From positions 1 through 64,000 of the forward strand of contig NZ_JAMYWY010000001.1 of assembly GCF_024159265.1 (NCBI RefSeq): a stretch of DNA of 64,000 nt, read 5' to 3'. This document shows positions 1-12,040 of the stretch, in pieces (position 1 is the first letter of the stretch; each line of letters opens with the position of its first letter). Position numbers and translations under genes: made by a program. This DNA is from Paenibacillus sp. 1781tsa1 (lineage in GTDB: Bacteria > Bacillota > Bacilli > Paenibacillales > Paenibacillaceae). The notes beneath the pieces were generated by a model that was not told where the DNA came from, searched no databases, and saw only the letters and a program-made list of their open reading frames with translations.

Positions 1-1347
1 GTGGACAGCCATACTTCTGATTTATGGCAGCAAATTTTATCAATCATACAAAACAAACTCAGCAAACCCAGTTTTGATACCTGGTTCAAAGCAACCAAGG
101 CTACTAAACTGAATGACCGCTCCATCGTCATTTCCGCACCAACTACGTTTGCCGTCGAATGGCTGGAGAGCCGTTACACCAAATTGGTTGGATCGACGGT
201 ATACGAACTGCTTGGCAAACAAGTCGATGTGAAATTTGTCATTGAAGAGAACAAGCCTGCTGAACCGGACCCGCAACTGCCGGCACCAACGCCTACAGTT
301 GTACAGGAAGAAGCGGTACTTAGCATGCTGAATCCGAAATATACGTTCGATACATTTGTCATCGGACCGGGCAACCGTTTTGCCCATGCCGCATCGCTGG
401 CGGTCGCTGAAGCGCCCGCCAAAGCTTACAACCCTCTCTTTCTGTATGGAGGGGTAGGTCTCGGTAAAACTCACTTGATGCATGCGATCGGACATTACGT
501 TCTGGAGCATGATCCGGGCAGCAAAGTCGTTTATTTGTCGTCTGAGAAATTCACGAACGAATTCATTAACTCGATCCGTGACAACCGCGGGGAGAGCTTC
601 CGTAACAAATACCGGAGCGTCGACATTTTGCTCATTGATGATATTCAGTTCTTGGCGGGAAAAGAATCAACACAAGAGGAATTTTTCCATACGTTTAATG
701 CGCTGCATGAGGAACGGAAGCAGATCATCATCTCCAGCGACAGACCACCAAAGGAAATTCCGACACTGGAAGAACGACTTCGTTCTCGATTTGAATGGGG
801 GTTAATTACGGATATCCAGCCTCCAGATTTGGAGACAAGGATCGCAATCTTGCGGAAAAAGGCACGTGCGGAAAACTTGGATATTCCGAATGAAGCGATG
901 ATGTACATTGCCAACCAGATTGACACCAACATCCGTGAACTGGAAGGCGCCCTGATTCGGGTCGTTGCTTATTCTTCACTGACTAATCAAGATGTAACCA
1001 CTCATCTGGCAGCTGAAGCACTGAAGGATATTATTCCTTCCAGTCGTCCCAAAATGATCACTATTCATGACATCCAACAAAAGGTCGGCGAGTACTATAG
1101 CCTTAAGCTTGAAGATTTCAAAGCACGGAAACGGACCAAGGCAGTTGCTTTCCCAAGACAGATTGCCATGTATCTCTCTCGTGAACTGACAGACTTTTCT
1201 CTGCCCAAGATCGGGGAAGCATTCGGAGGACGAGATCACACCACTGTCATACATGCTCACGAAAAAATCTCCCAAGCGATTAAAAACGATCAGGATCTCT
1301 ATAAAGTTATCAACAACTTAACCGAAAAAATTAAGAATCCAACCTGA
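1..1347 (+). CDS. dnaA: Chromosomal replication initiator protein DnaA
   Basis: AAA+ initiator that binds DnaA boxes, oligomerises on oriC and opens the duplex. The 448-residue length is normal for Firmicutes. An N-terminal helicase-interaction domain and variable linker (to about residue 105) precede the AAA+ core with Walker [10 protein letters not shown] near residue 150 and Walker B LLIDDIQF near 210. The C-terminal helix-turn-helix carries the DnaA signature [12 protein letters not shown] near 410. The start is GTG at the first base of the window, so the dnaA promoter and upstream box cluster are not visible. dnaN follows after an oriC-like spacer. Confidence 0.98.
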   Translation: MDSHTSDLWQQILSIIQNKLSKPSFDTWFKATKATKLNDRSIVISAPTTFAVEWLESRYTKLVGSTVYELLGKQVDVKFVIEENKPAEPDPQLPAPTPTVVQEEAVLSMLNPKYTFDTFVIGPGNRFAHAASLAVAEAPAKAYNPLFLYGGVGLGKTHLMHAIGHYVLEHDPGSKVVYLSSEKFTNEFINSIRDNRGESFRNKYRSVDILLIDDIQFLAGKESTQEEFFHTFNALHEERKQIIISSDRPPKEIPTLEERLRSRFEWGLITDIQPPDLETRIAILRKKARAENLDIPNEAMMYIANQIDTNIRELEGALIRVVAYSSLTNQDVTTHLAAEALKDIIPSSRPKMITIHDIQQKVGEYYSLKLEDFKARKRTKAVAFPRQIAMYLSRELTDFSLPKIGEAFGGRDHTTVIHAHEKISQAIKNDQDLYKVINNLTEKIKNPT

Positions 1348-1380
1348 ACAAGTCCCAAGCCTATGCACAACGTATACACA

Positions 1381-1454
1381 TGTGGATAGGCTTGGGTGTA
1401 CGGGTTTATACCCACTTATCCACATATTCAGTGCCCCTATTACTATTATTACTA
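1381..1454 (+). other. oriC basal unwinding module: DnaA boxes plus DnaA-trios
   Basis: A consensus DnaA box TTATCCACA lies at 1416-1424, and a one-mismatch inverted box (CTATCCACA on the minus strand) at 1381-1389. After a short GC-rich step (GTGCCCC, 1431-1437) come six contiguous trinucleotides CTA TTA CTA TTA TTA CTA at 1437-1454. On the opposite strand these read as the 3'-GAT/AAT-5' DnaA-trio. Box, GC-rich step and trios in the dnaA-dnaN spacer match the basal unwinding system described for Bacillus subtilis. AT-rich sequence follows to about 1480. Confidence 0.8.
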
Positions 1455-1567
1455 AAAAGATCTTAAAGATATCATCTCCAAAATAGCCATTTCGGAGCTT
1501 AGCCTTCGGCCTTTGAAAAACACCTTTCAACACCCCAACACCCAAAAAATCAGCTAGGAGTGAAACC

Positions 1568-2710
1568 ATGAAAATCAGCATAATGAAAAACTACTTAAAC
1601 GATTCCATACAGCAAGTATCCAAAGCAATCTCGAGCCGTACAACGATTCCGATTCTGAGCGGTATCAAATTCGACGTGAATCATCAGGGTGTAACGTTGA
1701 CAGCAAGCGACACCGATATATCCATTCAATCCTTCATCCCGCTTGAAGATGGAGATAAAAGCGTAGTTCAGGTAGATCAACCGGGAAGTGTAGTTCTGCC
1801 AGCCAAGTTTTTCGTGGAGATCATCAAGAAGCTGCCATCCCAAGAAGTCCACATGGAAGTCAAAGAAAACTTCAACACCTTTATCTCCGCAGGTGCTACC
1901 GAGATTCAACTGGTAGGTCTTGATCCGGAAGAATTCCCGGTACTGCCAAGCATCGAAGAAAACCAAACGGTCTCCATTCCAGGAGATTTACTGAAAAATA
2001 TGATCAAACAAACCGTCTTCTCCATTTCCACACATGAGACAACTCCAATCCTGACAGGTGTACTCTGGAGTTTGGGTGACAACGAATTGAAATTTGTGGC
2101 AACAGACCGCCACCGTCTTGCTACTCGTTCAGCAATGCTGGATAATGCAGAAGGTATCCGCTTCAACAACGTGGTCATTTCCGGTAAAACGCTGAACGAG
2201 CTCAGCAAAATTGTTCCGGATCAAAATACGCTTGTGGATATCGTTGTTGCAGACAATCAGGTTCTGTTCAAAATCGATCGTGTATTGTTCTACTCCCGTA
2301 TTCTGGACGGAACATATCCCGATACTTCTAGAATTATTCCAACGTCATACAAAACAGAACTTGTTTTAGATACAAAAAAATTAAGTGAATCCATTGACCG
2401 GGCTTATTTGCTGTCGCGTGAAGAGAAAACAAACATTGTGCGTATGCAAACGATGGATTCAGGATCCGTTGAGATTTCTTCAAGCTCTTCCGAGCTAGGT
2501 AAAGTAAGAGAAGAAATCGAACCTGCCGAGTTTACAGGAGATCCGTTAAAAATCTCATTCAACTCCAAATACATGCTGGATGTGCTGAAAGTCGTTGAAA
2601 GTGAGCAGCTGATGATCGCTTTTACAGGAGTCATGAGTCCAATCATCTTGAAACCACTGGATGACAGTCATAGCCTTTATGTGATATTGCCATACCGGAC
2701 GACCAACTAA
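1568..2710 (+). CDS. dnaN: DNA polymerase III beta sliding clamp
   Basis: Ring-shaped processivity clamp that tethers DNA polymerase III and many repair proteins to DNA. The 380 residues correspond to three repeated clamp domains, and the N-terminus (MKISIMKNYLND) matches Bacillus-type DnaN. The SD TAGGAGTG lies eight or so bases before ATG 1568. The gene is downstream of dnaA across the oriC module and upstream of yaaA. No anomalies were seen. Confidence 0.98.
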   Translation: MKISIMKNYLNDSIQQVSKAISSRTTIPILSGIKFDVNHQGVTLTASDTDISIQSFIPLEDGDKSVVQVDQPGSVVLPAKFFVEIIKKLPSQEVHMEVKENFNTFISAGATEIQLVGLDPEEFPVLPSIEENQTVSIPGDLLKNMIKQTVFSISTHETTPILTGVLWSLGDNELKFVATDRHRLATRSAMLDNAEGIRFNNVVISGKTLNELSKIVPDQNTLVDIVVADNQVLFKIDRVLFYSRILDGTYPDTSRIIPTSYKTELVLDTKKLSESIDRAYLLSREEKTNIVRMQTMDSGSVEISSSSSELGKVREEIEPAEFTGDPLKISFNSKYMLDVLKVVESEQLMIAFTGVMSPIILKPLDDSHSLYVILPYRTTN

Positions 2711-2726
2711 CGAAAGGAAGATCACA

Positions 2727-2942
2727 GTGAACCAAGTTACGATTCGTACGGAATATATTAAGCTTGATCAATTTTTGAAACTGGCTGATTGCATCCCAAC
2801 TGGGGGTATGGCCAAAGCTCTGCTTCAGGAAGGACTTGTACGTGTGAATAAAGAGCCTGAGGAACGCCGGGGACGTAAGTTATACCCTGGGGATATCGTT
2901 GAAGTGGACGGAGAAGGCACATTCGAAGTTGCTGCAGAATAA
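2727..2942 (+). CDS. yaaA: S4-domain RNA-binding protein YaaA
   Basis: Small (71-residue) S4-like RNA-binding protein found between dnaN and recF in most Firmicutes. The S4 fold is visible from LDQFLKLADCIPTGGMAK to LYPGDIVEVDGEG. In B. subtilis the homologue (also called RlbA) has been linked to ribosome assembly; that role is carried over by family only. The start is GTG 2727, with SD GAAAGGAAG upstream. It lies 16 bases after dnaN and is probably co-transcribed with it and with recF. Confidence 0.9.
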   Translation: MNQVTIRTEYIKLDQFLKLADCIPTGGMAKALLQEGLVRVNKEPEERRGRKLYPGDIVEVDGEGTFEVAAE

Positions 2943-2999
2943 GAAGACCAGTTCGATCCTGCTGCCTCCTGACGGACGGGATAAAAGGGAGGTTACCGC

Positions 3000-4112
3000 G
3001 TGTTTGTGAACAGCATTGATCTGCAGAATTTCCGCAATTATGAACATCTGAGACTGGACTCTTTTGGTCCTGTAAACTTGTTGATCGGGCAAAATGCCCA
3101 AGGCAAGACCAATCTTGCAGAGGCGATTTTTGTACTTGCACTCACCAAGAGCCACCGCACATCCCGTGACAAGGAGCTGATTCGTTTCGGTGAGGAACGT
3201 GCCAGACTTGCAGCAGAGGTCGACAAAAAGTACGGATCGGTCAAGCTTGAGCTATCTTTGTCGCAACAAGGCAAAAAAGCAAAGATTAACGGCCTCGAGC
3301 AGCGCAAGTTAAGTGATTTTGTTGGAGCGCTCAATGTCGTGATGTTTGCACCGGAGGATCTGGAGATTGTAAAAGGCACACCGGGGGTCCGCCGCCGGTT
3401 TCTTGACATGGAGATCGGACAGGTTGCACCAGGTTACCTGTATCACCTGCAGCAATACCAAAAAGTGCTCGTCCAACGAAACAATTTGCTTAAGCAGCTT
3501 TGGGGAAAAGGGGCATCAGCCCAGACCATGCTTGAGGTATGGAACGAACAACTGGTCGAGCATGGTGTTAAGATCGTCAAAAAAAGGAAACAATTCATAA
3601 AGAAACTGCAAAAGTGGGCAGAAACGATTCATCAGGGGATCACCGGAGGCGGTGAAGTCTTGCGGCTGGCCTACCTTCCGTCCTTCAGCGAAGCCGCTGA
3701 GGAAGATGAAGCTGTCTTAATGGACCAATTTATGATAAAATTATCACAAATGAAAGAGCAGGAGATTCGCCGAGGCACAACCCTTAGTGGGCCGCATCGG
3801 GATGACCTGTCCTTTTTCATTAACGATCGGGAAGTACAAACATATGGCTCCCAGGGGCAGCAGCGCACAACGGCGTTGTCCCTTAAACTTGCGGAAATCG
3901 AACTGATTCACGAAGAAATCGGAGAATATCCGGTCCTGCTGCTGGATGATGTTCTGTCAGAGCTGGACCCTTTTCGCCAGACGCAGCTGATCGAAACGTT
4001 CCAGAGCAAGGTGCAAACCTTTATTACAGCTACGGGGATCGAGAGCCTGAACGTTGACAAGCTCAAAGATGCCAGTATTTATCACGTTCATGCCGGACAG
4101 GTTGAACGCTAA
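3000..4112 (+). CDS. recF: DNA replication and repair protein RecF
   Basis: SMC-like ATPase that helps load RecA at single-strand gaps through the RecFOR pathway. The 370 residues include Walker A GQNAQGKTN near residue 30, the ABC signature region (LSGPHRDD near 260) and Walker B VLLLDDVLSELD near 315. The start is GTG 3000, with SD AAGGGAGG seven bases upstream. The position in the dnaA-gyrB block is canonical. Confidence 0.97.
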   Translation: MFVNSIDLQNFRNYEHLRLDSFGPVNLLIGQNAQGKTNLAEAIFVLALTKSHRTSRDKELIRFGEERARLAAEVDKKYGSVKLELSLSQQGKKAKINGLEQRKLSDFVGALNVVMFAPEDLEIVKGTPGVRRRFLDMEIGQVAPGYLYHLQQYQKVLVQRNNLLKQLWGKGASAQTMLEVWNEQLVEHGVKIVKKRKQFIKKLQKWAETIHQGITGGGEVLRLAYLPSFSEAAEEDEAVLMDQFMIKLSQMKEQEIRRGTTLSGPHRDDLSFFINDREVQTYGSQGQQRTTALSLKLAEIELIHEEIGEYPVLLLDDVLSELDPFRQTQLIETFQSKVQTFITATGIESLNVDKLKDASIYHVHAGQVER

Positions 4113-4125
4113 GGAGTGAGGGCTT

Positions 4126-4374
4126 ATGTACATTCATCTGGGCGGTGAGAAGATCATCCGTTCTTCCGAATTGGTCGCTATTTTCGATATATCGATTGAA
4201 AAATCCTCAAAGATCTCCAAGCAATATGTCACACATGCCGAGCAGGAAAAAACCGTGGAACATATCGGTGAGGAGGAAGCCAAGTCCATTGTGGTGACCA
4301 AAAACATTGTGTACTACTCGCCGATTTCCTCAGCCACGCTGAAGAAGCGGGCTCACATTTTCCCTGATCTCTAG
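4126..4374 (+). CDS. remB: Extracellular matrix regulator RemB (YaaB, DUF370)
   Basis: 82-residue DUF370 protein. The B. subtilis homologue RemB (YaaB) promotes expression of biofilm matrix genes as a small DNA-binding regulator. The sequence MYIHLGGEKIIRSSELVAIF and the spacing between recF and gyrB are diagnostic. It starts at ATG 4126, 13 bases after recF, with SD AAGGAGTG. In the spacer to gyrB there is an 8-bp inverted repeat (GCTGAAAT 4430-4437, ATTTCAGC 4452-4459) without a T-run, and a DnaA-box-like TGTGGACAA at 4418-4426. Confidence 0.9.
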   Translation: MYIHLGGEKIIRSSELVAIFDISIEKSSKISKQYVTHAEQEKTVEHIGEEEAKSIVVTKNIVYYSPISSATLKKRAHIFPDL

Positions 4375-4471
4375 TCGTTAATTGGCATAAGGGTGTGTCT
4401 TTTGCTGCTTGTCTTTATGTGGACAACTGGCTGAAATGAAGGACGTTGCCTATTTCAGCAAACATTATTAG

Positions 4472-6427
<1,956 letters not shown>

Positions 6428-6439
6428 CGATATTCGAAG

Positions 6440-6464
6440 AGGCGCCTGTGAGGGCGCCTTTTTA
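6440..6464 (+). terminator. Intrinsic terminator after gyrB
   Basis: Stem AGGCGCC / GGCGCCT with a 6-base loop, followed by TTTTTA. It sits 12 bases after the gyrB stop. Confidence 0.85.
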
Positions 6465-6513
6465 TATTATTAGAATCACGGAATAGGAAGTATTAGACTT
6501 CCGTATCCCATTG

Positions 6514-7461
6514 TTAGCGACGTACACGTTTTTTGGCAGAAGAGGCCTGTGCTTTGGGGGCTGGACGAGAACTCTTATTCTTTTTGGAGGGTAAACGACC
6601 GTATGCAATTGCATAGCGTTTGATCTTTCGGTACGTCCCCTTGTCCGGTAGTAAACCAAAAGCATAAATGCCCGGCAGTGTGTTAACTTCAAGAATCCAG
6701 GGGCGTCCTTCTTCGTCTAGCGCAATATCAATACCAATCTCTTTGAGCCTTGGAAATGATGTTTGCAATTGCACAGCAGTATGGATACCTAAGCGGTACA
6801 GCTCATTGCGAAGTTTTTTGAAGCCATCCTGGTGAAGATGGGGGAGTACGAGTTCTTCAAACGTGGCCAATCGCCCACCACCATGAATGTTGGTGATAAT
6901 TTTGCCCGGTGCAGCAACACGTCCCAGAATACCTGTTGTTTCCCAGTTGTGTTGCAGATTTTTCTGAGTCAACACACGCAAATCAAAAGGCAAATCTCCA
7001 TGCTTCATCAGCGAGATTCCCTGTTGAATGATATACTCACGTTCCTGAATGCGATCATTCAGTGCTCGTTCGAGTTCATCCAGGGAATGAAATGATCTCT
7101 CCTCTGTACCGTATTGGAGTTGATATGTTGTTGTGAGCTCGGTAGCTCTGGAGGTAATACCACTTGCTTCGAGTTCATCAGGTGGGTTCCCATCATTGGG
7201 TTCTTCTGGAACCTCTGCTTCTGTGGTGGGATCTTCGGAATTAACGACAGGTACGTATAAACGGGTTGTTTTCACCCGCATGACTCCATTACCGTAAGTA
7301 CCACGGTCCGGTTTGATATAGTTGGACTCAAATAATTCAGTCATTCGTTCCAGAGTTTGACGGCTATATTTTCGGGTGACTGGGATATATTCATTCACCA
7401 TGCGACTGCGTTGTAACACAGCTGTTTTGGCCCATTTGCTGGAGACGCGTTGGATACCCAA
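6514..7461 (-). CDS. YheC/YheD-family ATP-grasp protein (spore-coat associated)
   Basis: About 315 residues of the YheC/YheD family, ATP-grasp-fold proteins linked in Bacillus to the endospore coat; the substrate is not known. Recognisable segments are SNYIKPDRGTYGNGVMRV (nucleotide-binding start), VRTYLPVV-like strands, the DLRVLTQKN region, and a C-terminal DIALDEEGRPWILEVN that resembles the ATP-grasp metal-binding strand. A basic tail (KKNKSSRPAPKAQ) ends the protein. The start is TTG at 7459-7461, with SD AAAGGA about ten bases upstream. The gene runs head-on to the fork between gyrB and gyrA. Confidence 0.8.
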   Translation of the reverse strand: MGIQRVSSKWAKTAVLQRSRMVNEYIPVTRKYSRQTLERMTELFESNYIKPDRGTYGNGVMRVKTTRLYVPVVNSEDPTTEAEVPEEPNDGNPPDELEASGITSRATELTTTYQLQYGTEERSFHSLDELERALNDRIQEREYIIQQGISLMKHGDLPFDLRVLTQKNLQHNWETTGILGRVAAPGKIITNIHGGGRLATFEELVLPHLHQDGFKKLRNELYRLGIHTAVQLQTSFPRLKEIGIDIALDEEGRPWILEVNTLPGIYAFGLLPDKGTYRKIKRYAIAYGRLPSKKNKSSRPAPKAQASSAKKRVRR

Positions 7462-7522
7462 GATCCATCAGTCCTTTCATGTTTTGCTCATTTCCAAAGA
7501 GGGAAATACACGGAGAAATCAA

Positions 7523-7551
7523 AGGACAAGAGACGATTTCAGTGGTATAAT
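7523..7551 (+). promoter_or_regulatory. Candidate sigma-A promoter upstream of gyrA (distal)
   Basis: AGGACA (7523-7528), a 17-base spacer, and an extended -10 TGG-TATAAT (TATAAT at 7546-7551). It points toward gyrA in the 427-base region between the divergent ATP-grasp and gyrA starts. That region otherwise holds no convincing gene. Confidence 0.5.
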
Positions 7552-7748
7552 AGAGAAATATGGCGTTTTGTGCGATGAGCTGCACAATTTGCAGTTTGAT
7601 CGTAGGACGGGAATGGCTTTAGCCTCGATGGGCACAGTACATATGCCGTATTTCTAGCATTGTATGTGCAATTGGGGAGGAAGGCAGGGCGTATCCCCAG
7701 AGACGCAGAAGTTCCCGGAAGAAAGGCTATTGCCCAGCGGACGTTTAA

Positions 7749-7777
7749 TTGTGTAACTTTTGTGAAAGTAATATAAT
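7749..7777 (+). promoter_or_regulatory. Candidate sigma-A promoter upstream of gyrA (proximal)
   Basis: TTGTGT (7749-7754), a 17-base spacer and TATAAT (7772-7777), about 110 bases before the gyrA start. The -35 is weak. A third isolated TATAAT occurs at 7825-7830 without a clear -35. Confidence 0.4.
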
Positions 7778-7888
7778 AAAGAGTAGCGTTCTTGCGCGGT
7801 TTTAGCCTTGTTAGGCTTTTCACATATAATCAATTTTCTTGCATGACGGAATTGGAACGTTTGTTGAAGGACAAGAAGGAGGTCCAGC

Positions 7889-10459
7889 ATGGCGGAAGAA
7901 ATGAACTCTCAGATTACAGATCGGGATATAGGCGTGGAGATGCGTGAATCGTTTATGGATTATGCGATGAGCATCATTGTTAGCCGTGCCTTACCTGACG
8001 TACGTGATGGATTGAAGCCGGTTCACCGGCGTATTCTGTACGCAATGTCAGAGCTCGGTATGACCCCCGATAAACCACATAAAAAATCAGCCAGAATCGT
8101 CGGCGAAGTTATCGGTAAGTATCACCCACACGGTGACTCTGCTGTTTACGAGACGATGGTACGGATGGCACAGGATTTCTCCCTGCGCTATATGCATGTA
8201 GATGGACATGGTAACTTTGGATCGGTCGATGGCGATATGGCAGCAGCCATGCGTTATACGGAAGCTCGTTTATCCAAGATTGCTATGGAAATGCTTAGAG
8301 ATATCAACAAGGATACGATTGATTTCCAGCCGAACTATGACGGTGAAGAACATGAACCAATCGTTTTGCCTGCTCGTTTTCCTAACTTGCTTGTCAATGG
8401 GGTCGGCGGGATCGCGGTAGGTATGGCCACCAATATTCCTCCTCATAATCTGGGCGAGGTCATTGATGGTGTACAGGCCATGATTCAAAATCCGGATATT
8501 ACATCCATGGAACTCATGGATTACATTCAAGGACCAGACTTCCCTACATCCGGCTACATTTTGGGACGCTCAGGCATTCGCCAGGCGTATCAGACCGGAC
8601 GTGGTTCAGTAACGATGCGGGCCAAAACCAACATCGAAGAGAATAACAACAAGGCGCGAATTATCGTTACGGAGCTGCCTTATCAGGTGAACAAGGCGAG
8701 ACTCGTTGAGAAAATCGCCGAGTTGGTACGTGATAAAAAGATTGATGGTATTACCGACCTTCGTGATGAGTCTGACCGTAATGGTATGCGGGTTGTAATT
8801 GAGCTTCGCAGAGACGTGAATCCGGGTGTTGTTCTGAACAACCTTTACAAACACACATCGATGCAATCCACTTTCGGAATTAACATGCTTGCGATTGTGA
8901 ATAAAGAACCTAAAATCCTGAACCTGCGTGAAGTGTTGTATCACTACCTGCAGCATCAGATTGAGGTTATTCGCAGACGTACGCAGTTTGAACTGAAGAA
9001 GGCTGAAGCTCGTGCACATATTTTAGAAGGCTTACGCATTGCGCTGGATCATATCGACGAGATTATTACATTGATTCGTTCTTCCAGTAATGCAGATGCA
9101 GCCAGAGAAGGTTTGATTGAGCGTTTTTCACTCAGTCATGATCAGGCTCAAGCGATTCTCGATATGCGTTTGCAACGCCTCACAGGTCTGGAACGCGAAC
9201 GTATTGAGAATGAATATAACGAACTGATGGTCAAAATCAGAGAGTATCGTGAAATTCTGGCCAATGAACATTTGGTGCTTGAAATTATCAGCACAGAGCT
9301 GCAAGAGATTCGCGACCGCTTTAGCGATGATCGTCGTACAGAGATCACTGTAGGTGAAGAGAGTATTCTGGATGAGGACCTGATTCCACGTGAAGAGGTT
9401 ATCATTACGATTACCCATACAGGCTACGTGAAACGTCTGCCGGTATCCACATACCGCAGCCAGAAACGTGGTGGACGTGGGGTCGTGGGTATGGATACGA
9501 AGGATACCGACTTTGTTGAGCATCTGTTCGTGACCAACTCTCACAATTACCTCATGTTCTTCACCGACAAAGGTAAGGTGTATCGTCTCAAAGCGTACGA
9601 GATTCCAGAGCTTGGACGTACTGCACGGGGAACACCGATTATCAACCTGATCCAGATTGAGCAGGGTGAATCGGTTAATGCCGTGATTCCGGTTCAGGAA
9701 TTTGAAAGTGACAGATTCTTGTTCTTTGCTACCCGTCAAGGGGTCGTGAAGAAAACGCCACTTGAGGATTACACCAATATCCGCAAAGGCGGCTTGATCG
9801 GTATTTCCTTGCGTGATGATGACATTCTAATTGATGTTAAGCTGACCGATGGACAGCAAGAGATCATTATGGGTACAGCTCACGGAATGTCTATTCGATT
9901 CTCCGAAGGTAATGTACGTTCCATGGGACGTAGTGCAACCGGGGTTAAAGGGATCACATTGGATGAACAGGATGCCGTTATTGGCATGGATGTAGTCGAT
10001 AAAGATCTCGATGTTTTGATCGTTACAGCCAAAGGATACGGTAAACGTACACCTGTGAGTGACTATCGAATGCAGACTCGTGGTGGTAAAGGGATCAAGA
10101 CGATTAATGTCACAGAGAAGAACGGCGCAGTAGTCAGCCTCAAGATGGTTAAAACCGAAGAGGATCTGATGATTATCACGTCTAGCGGTACGTTGATCCG
10201 GATGAGCATGGAAGGCATATCCACGATGGGTCGATACACGCAGGGTGTGAAGCTGATTCATATTCGTGACGAAGATTCAGTAGCTACTGTCAGCCGAATT
10301 GACAAAAATGAAGAAGAACCAGACGATGAGTCACTTGAAGGCATGGAAGGCGGGGAAACCCAAGCTCCGGCAGTAAGCCTGGAAGAAGGAACCGTTTCTG
10401 ACGCGGACGCGGATGCAGAGGATGAAGTTGAGGGCGACGATTCCGGTTCGGAAGCATAA
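7889..10459 (+). CDS. gyrA: DNA gyrase subunit A
   Basis: Breakage-reunion subunit of gyrase. The 856 residues include the winged-helix core with catalytic Tyr123 in [13 protein letters not shown], and the quinolone-determining segment GDSAVYE with Ser84 and Glu88, the usual susceptible-type residues. The C-terminal beta-pinwheel has the GyrA box QKRGGRG near residue 527. The last ~45 residues are strongly acidic and repetitive ([14 protein letters not shown]). ATG 7889 has SD AAGGAGGTC. A terminator follows. Confidence 0.98.
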   Translation: MAEEMNSQITDRDIGVEMRESFMDYAMSIIVSRALPDVRDGLKPVHRRILYAMSELGMTPDKPHKKSARIVGEVIGKYHPHGDSAVYETMVRMAQDFSLRYMHVDGHGNFGSVDGDMAAAMRYTEARLSKIAMEMLRDINKDTIDFQPNYDGEEHEPIVLPARFPNLLVNGVGGIAVGMATNIPPHNLGEVIDGVQAMIQNPDITSMELMDYIQGPDFPTSGYILGRSGIRQAYQTGRGSVTMRAKTNIEENNNKARIIVTELPYQVNKARLVEKIAELVRDKKIDGITDLRDESDRNGMRVVIELRRDVNPGVVLNNLYKHTSMQSTFGINMLAIVNKEPKILNLREVLYHYLQHQIEVIRRRTQFELKKAEARAHILEGLRIALDHIDEIITLIRSSSNADAAREGLIERFSLSHDQAQAILDMRLQRLTGLERERIENEYNELMVKIREYREILANEHLVLEIISTELQEIRDRFSDDRRTEITVGEESILDEDLIPREEVIITITHTGYVKRLPVSTYRSQKRGGRGVVGMDTKDTDFVEHLFVTNSHNYLMFFTDKGKVYRLKAYEIPELGRTARGTPIINLIQIEQGESVNAVIPVQEFESDRFLFFATRQGVVKKTPLEDYTNIRKGGLIGISLRDDDILIDVKLTDGQQEIIMGTAHGMSIRFSEGNVRSMGRSATGVKGITLDEQDAVIGMDVVDKDLDVLIVTAKGYGKRTPVSDYRMQTRGGKGIKTINVTEKNGAVVSLKMVKTEEDLMIITSSGTLIRMSMEGISTMGRYTQGVKLIHIRDEDSVATVSRIDKNEEEPDDESLEGMEGGETQAPAVSLEEGTVSDADADAEDEVEGDDSGSEA

Positions 10460-10510
10460 ACCTAGAATGTTATACAAACCGATCTCTTGGAGATTGGAAA
10501 AAGATTGCGA

Positions 10511-10535
10511 GGGCTCCCACTGGGAGCCCTTTTGT
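10511..10535 (+). terminator. Intrinsic terminator after gyrA
   Basis: Stem GGGCTCCC / GGGAGCCC followed by TTTTGTTG, about 50 bases after the gyrA stop. Confidence 0.85.
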
Positions 10536-10682
10536 TGTATAAAGGGATCTCTTCTTCTATTCTTTCGAATCTAGGATGTACAGCCTCATTTCTGAGTAAT
10601 ATAATGGGAAATATCATGAAAAACCGGGACTATGGTCTTGTTGGTTATTAACATAGAAGAACGATGAGTGAGGGGAATATAC

Positions 10683-11801
10683 ATGGGACTTATCACCCTG
10701 TCAGAAGTCAAACCAGGACTCAAACTTGGGAGTGATGTGCAAACGCTTCGTGGCAACGTTTTGCTTCAGAAGGGCAAAGTCATTTTACCCAAAGATATGG
10801 AAGTACTCAAAGCCTTTATGATTCACCAGGTAGACATTGAGCAAGAGAAAGTGGGGTCGAGTAATACAGGAACCAAAGGTGCATCTGCGTCCGCAGGAAG
10901 TACAGCAAACGAGAAGAATGGCGAACGGACAGGGAAGACAGGTAACGTCACCACAGCCCCAGTAGCAACGTCTCTACAGGATGAGTATGAGAAGATGGTT
11001 GGACTAACCAAAAATGCATTCATGTCCTCTCTAGCGGCTGAATTGCCTGTATATGAATTGCGTACACAGTTAGAGGCTGTGTTTGCATATCTCAAACAAT
11101 ATAATGTGCTTACCTTCAGTCCACGAGTAATGCAAGAACATGATTATGTGTATCATCATGCTGTACTGAGTGCAATTACTTCCTATCAACTGGCCCAGTG
11201 GATAGATCTCCCCTCCAAGGATTGGATGCAAGTTGCGTTTGCAGGCTTGTTCCATGATATTGGTAATAACAAAGTAGATCCGCAAATTCTCCATAAGCCT
11301 TCTACATTGACCGTTACAGAGCAGGATGAGATCCGGCAGCACACCAAATATGGTTACCAGATTCTTAAACAGGCAAAGGCCATTAATGAGGGCGCCAGAC
11401 TTGCTGCTTTGCAGCATCATGAAAAAGTTGACGGATCAGGTTATCCGTTGCAGCTTAGTGGGACGCAGATTCATATTTACGCTAAAATCGTAGCTATCGC
11501 TGATATTTTCCACGCTATGACGTTGGAGAAGATTTACCGTAAGGCACAATCACCGTATCTAGTTCTAGAGCAGATCCAGAGTGAGGCATTTGGAAAATTG
11601 GATCCTGCAATTGTACGTGTATTTGTTCAACGATCAACCCAGATCCATAATGGTATCCGAGTAAAACTCAGTAATAACCAGATTGGAGAGATCGTATTCT
11701 CTGATCGAGATCATCCTACACGGCCTATGGTGTCAGTAGAAGGAACCATCATTAACCTAATGCAGCAAAGGCAGCTTCACATCCAAGAGGTTATCGGTTA
11801 A
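10683..11801 (+). CDS. HD-GYP domain protein (putative c-di-GMP phosphodiesterase)
   Basis: 372 residues. A low-complexity Ser/Gly/Thr/Ala linker (about 55-100) separates an N-terminal region from an HD-GYP domain. Metal and substrate motifs are present: HD in LFHDIGNNKVDPQIL (His191-Asp192), H210-like HTKYGYQIL, and the GYP signature HHEKVDGSGYP (His245 onward). HD-GYP enzymes hydrolyse cyclic di-GMP; activity here is inferred from intact motifs. ATG 10683 is preferred over GTG 10668 because the SD GAGGGG lies seven bases before it. It lies between gyrA and the rRNA operon. Confidence 0.85.
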   Translation: MGLITLSEVKPGLKLGSDVQTLRGNVLLQKGKVILPKDMEVLKAFMIHQVDIEQEKVGSSNTGTKGASASAGSTANEKNGERTGKTGNVTTAPVATSLQDEYEKMVGLTKNAFMSSLAAELPVYELRTQLEAVFAYLKQYNVLTFSPRVMQEHDYVYHHAVLSAITSYQLAQWIDLPSKDWMQVAFAGLFHDIGNNKVDPQILHKPSTLTVTEQDEIRQHTKYGYQILKQAKAINEGARLAALQHHEKVDGSGYPLQLSGTQIHIYAKIVAIADIFHAMTLEKIYRKAQSPYLVLEQIQSEAFGKLDPAIVRVFVQRSTQIHNGIRVKLSNNQIGEIVFSDRDHPTRPMVSVEGTIINLMQQRQLHIQEVIG

Positions 11802-11831
11802 CTATAGATATTAGAGCAACTTGATGAGAGG

Positions 11832-11857
11832 GCCTTTCTTTTATAGAGAGGCTTTTT
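11832..11857 (+). terminator. Probable terminator after the HD-GYP gene
   Basis: Imperfect stem GCCTTTC / GAGAGGC (one wobble pair) followed by TTTTT, 30 bases after the stop codon. Confidence 0.6.
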
Positions 11858-11930
11858 AAGTGAGATAGATGTGGGAATGCAGAAAAAAACAGAAAGATTA
11901 TAGAAAGATATATAATTACTCAAAAAAGAC

Positions 11931-11959
11931 TTGCATTTAAAAACTCTACATGGTATATT
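11931..11959 (+). promoter_or_regulatory. rRNA operon promoter P1
   Basis: TTGCAT (11931-11936), a 17-base spacer and TATATT (11954-11959) preceded by TGG. The upstream sequence is A-rich. It is about 310 bases before the mature 16S. Confidence 0.75.
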
Positions 11960-12040
11960 CTAAGTCCGGCCAAGAAAACACGATTTACACGGTGCGGCAA
12001 GCCAATCAAATAAGCTTCGAAAGAAACTTAAAAAAAGAGC

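Noticed and set aside
7560..7622. 20-codon frame with CxxC after the distal gyrA promoter
   Set aside because: No SD; the cysteines look coincidental.
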